A stretch of 5,443 bases of DNA, taken from NCBI GenBank assembly GCA_903823545.1, contig CAIJTL010000729.1, forward strand, positions 1 through 5,443, written 5' to 3'. Shown piece by piece: positions 1-5,443 of the stretch (positions are counted from its first letter, which is position 1; every line of letters begins with the position of its first letter). The notes under the pieces were generated by a model that was given only the letters and a program-made list of their open reading frames with translations, was not told the origin of the DNA and made no database searches. A program made the translations under genes and the position numbers. Source of the DNA: an uncultured Planctomycetaceae bacterium. Its GTDB lineage: Bacteria; Planctomycetota; Planctomycetia; Planctomycetales; Planctomycetaceae.

Positions 1-797
1 AGTCGCACTATGGCATTCTCGACTCGCTCAAGAAGATCGGGTACGACGGAGTCGAGCTCCCCATCTTCGATATGAATGTGGATCACTTCGCGAAGCTGGG
101 CAAAAAACTGACTGATACCGGGCTGCAACGTACCGCTGTGACGGTCAGCACCGACGCCGCAAATCCGATTTCCTCCGATGCGACGATTCGCCAAGCGGGG
201 CTCGACAACCTCAAGAAGGCCATCGACTGCTGCCACGCTGCGGGAGTCACTCATTTGTGCGGCCCGATTCACTCGGCACTCGGCAGCTTCACGGGCCAAG
301 GCCCCACCGCAGATGAATGGACTTGGGCGAAAGAAATCCTCACCAAGGCGGGCGACTACGCGAAGCAAGCCAACGTCACGCTCGTCGTCGAATCGCTGAA
401 TCGCTTTGAATGCTACTTCCTCAACAGCGTTCCCGACGCTGCGAGGTTTTGTCGTGAGGTCAACCACTCACACGTCAAAACAATGTATGACACGTTCCAC
501 GCCAACATCGAAGAGAAGTGCATCACAACCGCACTCAAGACGTCGATCGACCAAATAGCCCACGTGCATATCAGCGAGAACGACCGCTCGACACCGGGCG
601 AAGGTGGCGTGAATTGGGACGAAACCTGGAAGGCACTCAAAGAGGTCAATTACGACGGCTGGCTCATGGTCGAAGCCTTCGGCCTCGCGCTTCCGGCCCT
701 CGCCGCCGCTACCAAAATCTGGCGTCGAATGTTTACCGACGAACTGACACTGGCCACTAACGCATTGAGGTTCATGAAAACTCGAAGCGGACAATAG
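1..797 (+). CDS. Ketose 3-epimerase-like sugar isomerase/epimerase (5' end missing)
   Basis: This is a TIM-barrel protein of the xylose isomerase-like superfamily, closest in motifs to D-tagatose/D-psicose 3-epimerases, which interconvert ketoses at C3 using a divalent metal. The frame is open from base 3 (SHYGILDSLKKIGYDGVELP), so the ATG at 72 is internal and roughly 20 N-terminal residues are probably missing. Counting from that ATG, the metal ligands are E107 (VVESLNRFE), D140 (MYDTFHANIEE), H166 (HVHISEN) and E201 (MVEAFG). Their spacings of 33, 26 and 35 match those I recall for Pseudomonas cichorii D-tagatose 3-epimerase (E152, D185, H211, E246). The substrate-side H143 and R172 also fit. 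The GPIHSALGSFTG stretch is typical of the family. The fold and metal site are well supported, but the true sugar is not; myo-inositol-type or 3-keto-sugar isomerases are alternatives. A terminator follows, so it is probably transcribed separately from sufR. Confidence 0.88.
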   Translation, partial: SHYGILDSLKKIGYDGVELPIFDMNVDHFAKLGKKLTDTGLQRTAVTVSTDAANPISSDATIRQAGLDNLKKAIDCCHAAGVTHLCGPIHSALGSFTGQGPTADEWTWAKEILTKAGDYAKQANVTLVVESLNRFECYFLNSVPDAARFCREVNHSHVKTMYDTFHANIEEKCITTALKTSIDQIAHVHISENDRSTPGEGGVNWDETWKALKEVNYDGWLMVEAFGLALPALAAATKIWRRMFTDELTLATNALRFMKTRSGQ

Positions 798-843
798 GCT
801 CTGTTCGAGAAACGCGCTGAGGCTTTTTAGGACTGGTGGGTTC

Positions 844-879
844 AAGGCTGTCGTGACGTCATGTTGCGGCAGCCTTTTT
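844..879 (+). terminator. Rho-independent terminator after the epimerase gene
   Basis: The arms AAGGCTGTCGT (844-854) and GCGGCAGCCTT (866-876) pair over 11 positions, with two G-T wobbles and an 11-base loop. The outer seven pairs are perfect. The right arm runs into five T's at 875-879. It lies 46 bases after the epimerase stop, so it most likely ends that transcript and separates it from the sufR control region. The opposite strand lacks a matching T-run, so it should act in the + direction only. Confidence 0.75.
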
Positions 880-914
880 GTTGGTATTTGGGCGATTTCA
901 AAAGAGCCGGCCTT

Positions 915-964
915 TTTTGACAGCTTTGGTTGTCAAAAGTCAAAAGCGACGATAACGTTCGTCG
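915..964 (+). promoter_or_regulatory. Putative sufR promoter/operator region with nested repeats
   Basis: An inverted repeat TTTTGACA (915-922) / TGTCAAAA (931-938) with an 8-base spacer is followed directly by a second GTCAAAA (939-945), giving three copies of one 7-base half-site. Next comes CGACGA (947-952) / TCGTCG (959-964) with a 6-base spacer. The first arm contains a perfect -35-like TTGACA (917-922), but the bases at the matching -10 distance (940-945, TCAAAA) fit poorly. A GATAAC at 951-956 is a better -10-like hexamer and sits 15 bases after TTGTCA (930-935), partly inside the second repeat. I see these repeats directly; that they are a promoter and a SufR operator is inference. 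The CAAC-N6-GTTG site described for cyanobacterial SufR is not present exactly. Confidence 0.4.
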
Positions 965-1026
965 TTGTTCGAGGAGCTACGCGATTCGTTTTCGCCGCAA
1001 CCTCAACAATCACGAGCAGTTTAGCC

Positions 1027-1668
1027 ATGAAAGTCGCACTCGAATCCAGTGATCGCCAATTCTTGGACCAGCTCCATCGGCTCGGTTCGGGTACGGTTTC
1101 TGAGATTTGTGAGGCGGTCGGTGTCACTGCAACGGCGGTGCGCCAACGATTGGTTCGACTCCAGGATCAAGGGTTCGTTTCACGAGTCATTGTTCCAAGC
1201 GGGCGCGGGCGACCGCACTACGTCTATCAAGTGTCTGAATCGGGGCTGAAACAGCTCGGCGAAAACTACAGCGATCTGGCCCTGATCTTGTGGCAGGAAA
1301 TGCAGAGCATCGAAGAGCCAGTGTTGCGCGAGCGAGTTGTGCGACGAGTCCGCGAATCGATGGTACAGCGTTATGGTCGGACAGATCAGTCGCGATCACT
1401 CACCGATCGGCTGCGTCAGTTACAAGTGTCTCTCGCAGATCGCGGATTTGACGTGGAGGTTGATGACTCCGGTGACTTCCCAATTCTTCGCGAAAACAGT
1501 TGCCCTTATCAGGAACTCGCCGCGAATGACGCTGGGATTTGCGATCTCGAACAGGAAGTTTTTCAAGAGGTGCTCGGCACGCAAATGGTGCTCACGAAGT
1601 GCTGCCGAGACGGACATCATTGTTGTGAATTTCATCCGCAGCAAACCGAGGAGTTGGTTGCCGGTTGA
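1027..1668 (+). CDS. sufR: SufR-like iron-sulfur-sensing transcriptional regulator
   Basis: This 213-residue protein resembles SufR, a winged-helix repressor of suf genes that carries an iron-sulfur cluster in its C-terminal half. The helix-turn-helix spans about residues 22-50 ([20 protein letters not shown]), followed by the family's wing motif GRGRPHYVY (59-67). The C-terminal region has Cys159 (NSCPY), Cys172 twelve residues later (ICDLE), Cys192-Cys193 (TKCC) and Cys199-Cys200 (HHCCEF), a plausible cluster-binding set. I chose the ATG at 1027 because the protein resembles the family from there on. The longer frame from 853 begins inside the preceding terminator and adds 58 residues with no family resemblance. 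The upstream ribosome site is weak. Its position ahead of sufC and sufB supports the role. Related cysteine-bearing winged-helix regulators remain possible. Confidence 0.8.
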   Translation: MKVALESSDRQFLDQLHRLGSGTVSEICEAVGVTATAVRQRLVRLQDQGFVSRVIVPSGRGRPHYVYQVSESGLKQLGENYSDLALILWQEMQSIEEPVLRERVVRRVRESMVQRYGRTDQSRSLTDRLRQLQVSLADRGFDVEVDDSGDFPILRENSCPYQELAANDAGICDLEQEVFQEVLGTQMVLTKCCRDGHHCCEFHPQQTEELVAG

Positions 1669-1739
1669 GTCGATTGCAGGACGGGATCGTGTCGCTAGAG
1701 TTTGCGGCTCGACCGTGGCTGACCCGTCTCGCGTCGGAA

Positions 1740-1756
1740 GGATGCGGGACGCATCC
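1740..1756. repeat. Perfect hairpin in the leader of nuoB
   Basis: GGATGCG (1740-1746) and CGCATCC (1750-1756) pair perfectly over 7 bases around a GGA loop, ending 39 bases before the nuoB ATG. No T-run follows, so it is not a standard terminator. The stretch after it is rich in A and C and looks unstructured, as expected for a ribosome-accessible leader. It could stabilise or punctuate the transcript between sufR and nuoB, but the sequence alone does not show a function. Confidence 0.5.
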
Positions 1757-1795
1757 GCCACGAAGCAAAACACAAACCACAACGGAACAGTGATC

Positions 1796-2350
1796 ATGAG
1801 CAGTTGGATCGAAGGACGCTTTGAAGAGAACGTGATTGTCTCGACGCTGGAGCAGGCGATGAACTGGGCGAAGGAGTCCAGTGTGTGGCCGATGACGTTC
1901 GGCTTGGCCTGCTGTGCGATCGAGATGATGGCCGTCGGAGCCAGCCGCTTCGACCTGGACCGCTTCGGTGCCGGGGCGTTCCGCGCGAGTCCTCGGCAAG
2001 CGGACTTGATGATCGTGGCCGGGACCGTCACCTACAAAATGGCCAGCCGCGTGCGGCGGCTCTACGAGCAGATGCCCGATCCGAAGTACGTGATCGCGAT
2101 GGGTGCCTGCACGGTCGGCGGCGGCCCGTACTTCAAGTGGGGCTATCACGTCGTCAAGGGAGTTGATCTGGTCGTGCCGGTCGATGTGTACGTCCCCGGC
2201 TGCCCGCCCCGTCCGGAGGCTCTGCTCGAAGGGATCATGCGGATTCAAGACAAGATCAAGGCCCGCAAGCTCGGCAAAGGGATGACCGAAGTCCTCCCCG
2301 TCCCACACCACAGCGGTGTGGCTGCAGTGCCGAGTGTATTGAATGTGTGA
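1796..2350 (+). CDS. nuoB: NADH-quinone oxidoreductase subunit B (complex I)
   Basis: NuoB is the peripheral-arm subunit of respiratory complex I that binds [4Fe-4S] cluster N2, the last electron carrier before quinone. The 184-residue product has the full set of family motifs: [15 protein letters not shown] with the tandem ligands Cys39-Cys40, [11 protein letters not shown] with Cys105, and [19 protein letters not shown] with Cys136. The frame is open upstream to 1337 inside sufR, but the family begins near the ATG at 1796 ([20 protein letters not shown]), so that start is used. A weak GGAA lies about 9 bases before it. No nuoA precedes it and no nuoC follows, which is unusual because bacterial nuo genes normally form one operon. 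The loop between the third and fourth cysteines is two residues longer than in E. coli as I recall that sequence. Family identity is very secure. Confidence 0.96.
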   Translation: MSSWIEGRFEENVIVSTLEQAMNWAKESSVWPMTFGLACCAIEMMAVGASRFDLDRFGAGAFRASPRQADLMIVAGTVTYKMASRVRRLYEQMPDPKYVIAMGACTVGGGPYFKWGYHVVKGVDLVVPVDVYVPGCPPRPEALLEGIMRIQDKIKARKLGKGMTEVLPVPHHSGVAAVPSVLNV

Positions 2351-2398
2351 GTTCGCAGTCCCGCGGTGAGGCGGAATAATCTTTCAAAGTCGCATGGT

Positions 2399-2761
2399 AT
2401 GAAGATCTCGAAGTTTCTTGATGGAGCGATCGCAGCAGACGGCGGAACAGTTTCGTGCCGAGTAGCCTTAGAGGACGGCACGATACTCGAAATAGGTTTG
2501 GATGCTCGGATACCAAAGACCAAGTCTGAGCGAGAGATGTTTATCGGCGTAGGTTACCCCAGTATGACCGGAGCGAGTTCGCTTCCGCGAGATAGTCTTG
2601 AAGAACGCGAAGTAATCGACGCAATCCGCGACTACCTTGATCGCAATTGCGGATTCTTACGTCGAGAGGCGTTGCTTGAGACTTCTACAAAATTGACTAG
2701 CGAGAAAGACCAATCAGACCACATGGCCACAGTATTGTTGGCGGCCATTCTGGATCGTTAA
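2399..2761 (+). CDS. Uncharacterised 120-residue protein
   Basis: I do not recognise this protein. It is a small, mostly hydrophilic product with no signal peptide or membrane segment, so probably cytoplasmic. Residues 18-35 (VSCRVALEDGTILEIGLD) look like two beta strands joined by a turn. Residues 66-82 (SLEEREVIDAIRDYLDR) look like an amphipathic helix, and a charged stretch leads to a hydrophobic C-terminal helix (about 109-119). The two cysteines (20, 84) form no motif. A GTG at 2366 would add 11 residues; I prefer the ATG at 2399, though neither has a clear ribosome site. It lies 48 bases after nuoB and 31 before sufC. Two 60-base lines inside it are 45-48% G+C, against 68% in nuoB and 60% in sufC, which suggests a different origin or weaker codon selection. 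Whether it is a working gene is likely but unproven. Confidence 0.6.
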   Translation: MKISKFLDGAIAADGGTVSCRVALEDGTILEIGLDARIPKTKSEREMFIGVGYPSMTGASSLPRDSLEEREVIDAIRDYLDRNCGFLRREALLETSTKLTSEKDQSDHMATVLLAAILDR

Positions 2762-2792
2762 CCGAGTTCTTTCGGAAGAAGATGACAAACCA

Positions 2793-3599
2793 ATGAGCGC
2801 GATTTTGAAGATCTGCGACCTGCGAGTCGCCGTGGATGGCAAGCCGATTCTCAAGGGGGTGAACCTGGAGATTCGGCAGGGGGAGATTCATGCCTTGATG
2901 GGGCCCAACGGGTGCGGCAAGAGCACTCTGGCCTACGTCGTCGCCGGGCATCCGAAATACGAAATCACCGGCGGGTCGATTGAACTCGACGGCATCAACG
3001 TGCTGGAGTTGGACCCCTGCCAGCGAGCACGGCTGGGTATCTTTCTGGCGTTTCAGTACCCGGTGACGATTCCGGGTGTGAAGGTCTCCGACTTCCTGCG
3101 GCACGCGGTCTCGAACGTCCGCAACCCCGACCGCAAAGAAGGCGAGGGGCTGATCCCGATGAAGGATTTCCGCAAGGAACTCAAGGATCGGATGTCTGAG
3201 ATCGACATCGACAGCGAGTTCGCTAGGCGCTACCTCAACGACGGCTTCAGTGGCGGCGAGAAGAAGCGGATGGAGATTTTGCAGTTGTCGCTGCTGCGTC
3301 CGCGTTTCGCGATCCTCGACGAAACCGACAGCGGCCTCGACAGCGACGCCGTCCGAGCGGTCAGCGAAGGGATCAACAAACTGCACGGCCCGCACATGGG
3401 CGTGCTGATCATCACGCACCACGAACGCCTGCTCGAATTCAACAAGCCGAGCTTCACGCATGTGATGCTCGCAGGAAAGATCGTCGAAACCGGAGATGCT
3501 TCACTTGCTCACGACCTGCACGCCAACGGCTACGCAGCGGTGAGAGAGCGACATCCCACAGAAGCAGCAGAACAAGAAGCGGTTACCGTTAAGGCATAA
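2793..3599 (+). CDS. sufC: SUF iron-sulfur assembly ATPase SufC
   Basis: SufC is the cytoplasmic ABC-type ATPase that drives conformational change in the SufBC(D) scaffold during iron-sulfur cluster assembly; it is not a transporter. The 268-residue protein has every ATPase element. These are Walker [10 protein letters not shown] (37-45), Q-loop Gln88 in [12 protein letters not shown] (the SufC-type context), signature FSGGEKKR (152-159), Walker B RFAILDE with catalytic Glu177, D-loop SGLD (180-183) and the switch His209 (IITHH). FSGGEKKR and DETDSGLD are hallmarks that separate SufC from importer ATPases. E. coli SufC is 248 residues; the extra here is mostly a charged C-terminal tail from about residue 250. 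A GGAAGAAGA stretch 10-18 bases upstream of the ATG is a possible ribosome site. sufB follows after 47 bases, so the two are probably co-transcribed. Confidence 0.96.
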   Translation: MSAILKICDLRVAVDGKPILKGVNLEIRQGEIHALMGPNGCGKSTLAYVVAGHPKYEITGGSIELDGINVLELDPCQRARLGIFLAFQYPVTIPGVKVSDFLRHAVSNVRNPDRKEGEGLIPMKDFRKELKDRMSEIDIDSEFARRYLNDGFSGGEKKRMEILQLSLLRPRFAILDETDSGLDSDAVRAVSEGINKLHGPHMGVLIITHHERLLEFNKPSFTHVMLAGKIVETGDASLAHDLHANGYAAVRERHPTEAAEQEAVTVKA

Positions 3600-3646
3600 C
3601 TTTGGATTGCGGTGCAGAAACACCAAACTCCAGAAAGCAATCAATC

Positions 3647-5074
3647 ATGAGCACTGACGTAGCAGTTCAAGAACGTGAAGATCAGGATGTCGGCGTCGGC
3701 GATTACCAATTCGGGTTCCACGACTCGACCGACAACTATGTTTTTAAGAGCCGTCGCGGCCTTGATCGTGAGATCGTTTATCAGATCTCCGAATTGAAGA
3801 AGGAGCCGAAGTGGATGCGGGACTTCCGCATCAGTTCGCTCGAAACATTCTTCGAAAAGCCGATGCCGCATTGGGGTGGTGATTTGGAAGAGATCGACTT
3901 CCAAAACATCTTCTACTACATGAAGGCGGCGGCCAATCTGGAGAAGAGTTGGGAAGATGTGCCCGACGACATCCGCAAGACTTACGACCGACTGGGCATT
4001 CCAGAGGCCGAAAAGAAATATCTCGCTGGCGTGAAGGCGCAGTACGAGTCTGAAGTCATCTACGGCAGCCTGCAGGAAGACCTCGAAAAACAGGGTGTGA
4101 TCTTCACCGATACAGACTCGGCACTACGCGATCATCCGGACCTGTTCCGCGAGTACTTTGGCAAGATCATCCCGGCGAACGACAACAAGTTCGCGGCCCT
4201 CAATTCAGCCGTCTGGTCGGGTGGGTCGTTCATCTACGTACCGCCAGGAGTGAAGATCGACTTCCCGTTGCAGGCGTACTTCCGCATCAACTCCGAGAAC
4301 ATGGGACAGTTCGAGCGGACGCTGATCATCGTTGATGAAGGGGCGTCGGCGCATTACGTCGAAGGCTGCACAGCTCCGACCTACAGTAGCGACAGCCTGC
4401 ACTCGGCGGTCGTTGAGATCGTTGTCAAACGAGGCGGTCGGTTCCGTTACACGACAATCCAAAACTGGTCGAACAACGTCTTCAATCTCGTCACCAAGCG
4501 AGCGATGGCCTACGGCGATTCTCTGATGGAATGGGTAGACGGTAACCTCGGATCGAAGCTGACAATGAAATACCCCGCCATCTACTTGATGGAACCAGGG
4601 GCTCGCGGCGAGACGCTGTCAATCGCGTTCGCGAACAATGGCCAGCATCAAGACGCCGGAGCGAAGATGGTTCACTGTGCTCCGAACACGTCGAGTCGCG
4701 TCGTCTCGAAGAGCATCTCGAAAGGGAGCGGTCGAGCCAGCTATCGTGGCTTGGTCAAAGTCGAAAAAGGTGCCACTAACTGCAAATCAAACGTCGTCTG
4801 CGACGCGTTGATCCTCGACAGCAAAAGCCGCAGCGACACGTACCCGTACATCGAAGCTGAAGACGACCAGATTTCGATCGAGCACGAGGCAAGCGTCTCG
4901 AAGATCGGCGAAGAGCAACTCTTCTATCTTATGAGCCGCGGCATGACCGAAGCAGAAGCCTCGGCCATGATCGTGACCGGCTTTATTGAGCCGCTCGTCA
5001 AAGAACTGCCGATGGAATACGCCGTCGAAATGAACCGCCTCATCGAACTGCAAATGGAAGGCAGCGTGGGCTAG
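3647..5074 (+). CDS. sufB: SUF iron-sulfur assembly scaffold SufB
   Basis: SufB is the scaffold subunit on which nascent iron-sulfur clusters are built, working with SufC and usually SufD. The 475-residue product fits the usual 460-500. Family motifs run along its length: the SufB-type N-terminus ([17 protein letters not shown]), [17 protein letters not shown] (186-202), YVEGCTAP with Cys241, the beta-helix core, SYRGLVKV (365-372) and the C-terminal [13 protein letters not shown] ending in GSVG. Cys385 (NVVCDALIL) aligns with E. coli Cys405, the essential sulfur-accepting residue, and His413-Glu414 (IEHEA) align with His433-Glu434. The catalytic features therefore mark this as SufB rather than SufD. 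The frame extends to a TTG at 3602, but the ATG at 3647 is the better start. No terminator separates it from the Nudix gene 8 bases downstream. Confidence 0.97.
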   Translation: MSTDVAVQEREDQDVGVGDYQFGFHDSTDNYVFKSRRGLDREIVYQISELKKEPKWMRDFRISSLETFFEKPMPHWGGDLEEIDFQNIFYYMKAAANLEKSWEDVPDDIRKTYDRLGIPEAEKKYLAGVKAQYESEVIYGSLQEDLEKQGVIFTDTDSALRDHPDLFREYFGKIIPANDNKFAALNSAVWSGGSFIYVPPGVKIDFPLQAYFRINSENMGQFERTLIIVDEGASAHYVEGCTAPTYSSDSLHSAVVEIVVKRGGRFRYTTIQNWSNNVFNLVTKRAMAYGDSLMEWVDGNLGSKLTMKYPAIYLMEPGARGETLSIAFANNGQHQDAGAKMVHCAPNTSSRVVSKSISKGSGRASYRGLVKVEKGATNCKSNVVCDALILDSKSRSDTYPYIEAEDDQISIEHEASVSKIGEEQLFYLMSRGMTEAEASAMIVTGFIEPLVKELPMEYAVEMNRLIELQMEGSVG

Positions 5075-5076
5075 GA
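5073..5076 (+). promoter_or_regulatory. Ribosome binding site of the Nudix gene on the sufB stop
   Basis: AGGA overlaps the TAG stop of sufB and lies 6 bases before the ATG at 5083. It is the clearest Shine-Dalgarno site in the window. It supports that start and suggests translational coupling between sufB and the Nudix gene. Confidence 0.6.
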
Positions 5077-5082
5077 CAATCT

Positions 5083-5443
5083 ATGTACGTATCCACCGAA
5101 ATCATCCGAGATGTCGAACAACGCTACGGCACACCGGTTGAGATCGCGCGAGAGTACGAGATGACGCCCCAGCAACTCAGCGTTGTTCGACTGGGGCAAA
5201 AGAATGGACGCTGCCACGACGTGACGCTCGTAATCGTCGACGATGAGCGAAACATCGTGGTGATTCGCAAGCCGAGTTATCCGCTCGGAGCCTACCGCAC
5301 GCCGTCAGGAGGGGTTGAAGTAGGCGAATCGTTTGACGAAGGAGCGATCCGAGAAGCGAAAGAGGAAACCGGTTTAGACATCGTTTTGGAGAAATACCTG
5401 ATCCGAGCCAACGTCCGATTTTGTAGGTTGGGATTCCATCCCG
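5083..5443 (+). CDS. Nudix hydrolase (3' end missing)
   Basis: Nudix enzymes hydrolyse a nucleoside diphosphate linked to another group, such as NADH, ADP-ribose, oxidised dNTPs or capped RNA. The frame is open from the ATG at 5083 to the window edge, giving 120 residues. The complete Nudix box lies at residues 76-98: Gly76, Glu82, then REAKEETGL (90-98), matching GX5EX7REUXEEXGU except that Ala replaces the usual bulky residue after RE. Glu91, Glu94 and Glu95 are the expected metal ligands. The core strand DVTLVIVDDERNIVVIRKP (46-64) and YRTPSGGVE fit the fold. An N-terminal part of about 45 residues (EIIRDVEQRYGTPVEIAREYEM) precedes the core and is not recognised. The substrate cannot be told from the box alone. 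It is tightly spaced after sufB, so co-transcription is likely, but a link to iron-sulfur assembly is not established. Confidence 0.9.
   Translation, partial: MYVSTEIIRDVEQRYGTPVEIAREYEMTPQQLSVVRLGQKNGRCHDVTLVIVDDERNIVVIRKPSYPLGAYRTPSGGVEVGESFDEGAIREAKEETGLDIVLEKYLIRANVRFCRLGFHP

Noticed and set aside
899..918. AAAAGAGCCGGCC followed by a T-run, considered as a second terminator
   Set aside because: The centre GCCGGC leaves no room for a loop and the flanking pairing is imperfect, so a stable hairpin is unlikely.
853..1026. N-terminal extension of the sufR frame to an ATG at 853
   Set aside because: It begins inside the terminator hairpin, crosses the repeat-rich control region and adds 58 residues unlike any SufR. 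The ATG at 1027 matches the family.
1337..1795. Open frame running from inside sufR into nuoB
   Set aside because: The upstream part is a shadow of sufR and the leader in another frame. NuoB similarity starts at the ATG at 1796.
1592..2311. 239-codon open frame on the minus strand opposite nuoB
   Set aside because: It is antisense to a well-conserved gene, and its His/Arg/Asp-rich composition is typical of a high-G+C shadow frame.
2303..2321. Perfect inverted repeat CCACACC-N5-GGTGTGG near the end of nuoB, considered as a terminator
   Set aside because: It lies within the coding sequence 27 bases before the stop codon and has no T-run, so codon content probably explains it.
2697..3461. 254-codon open frame on the minus strand opposite sufC
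   Set aside because: It is antisense to a complete sufC with all motifs, and the translation resembles no protein I know.
3602..3646. TTG start extending SufB by 15 residues
   Set aside because: The added residues are not typical of SufB. The ATG at 3647 gives an ordinary family length and a normal start.

Overview
The window looks like a stretch of a planctomycete chromosome. That assignment is an inference from the moderately high G+C, the weak or absent Shine-Dalgarno sites, the C/A-rich leader before nuoB and the style of the proteins; no marker gene here proves it. All seven recognised genes lie on the + strand. The two outermost genes are cut by the window edges.

Bases 1-797 hold the 3' part of a sugar isomerase/epimerase of the ketose 3-epimerase (D-tagatose/D-psicose 3-epimerase) type. 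All four metal ligands are present at the family spacing. A hairpin with a T-run at 844-879 probably terminates it. Bases 880-1026 form a control region rich in symmetric elements, including three copies of a TTTTGAC/GTCAAAA half-site and a second inverted repeat.

Bases 1027-5443 are an iron-sulfur-centred cluster. It begins with a SufR-like winged-helix regulator with a cysteine-rich C-terminus (1027-1668). Next come nuoB, the complex I subunit that carries cluster N2 (1796-2350), and an unrecognised 120-residue protein of lower G+C (2399-2761). They are followed by sufC (2793-3599) and sufB (3647-5074), the ATPase and scaffold of the SUF iron-sulfur assembly machine. The last gene is a Nudix hydrolase (from 5083) that starts 8 bases after the sufB stop and has a good ribosome site on that stop.

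A simple model is that the SufR-like protein senses cluster status and controls its own promoter and the suf genes. SufC and SufB then build clusters, and NuoB is a client protein that needs one. The unusual points are the lone nuoB without nuoA or nuoC, the order sufC-sufB, the lack of sufD immediately after sufB, and the unknown gene between nuoB and sufC. No RNA genes, CRISPR arrays, insertion sequences or clearly undescribed systems were seen. The unknown 120-residue gene and the control region before sufR are the parts least explained by known families.
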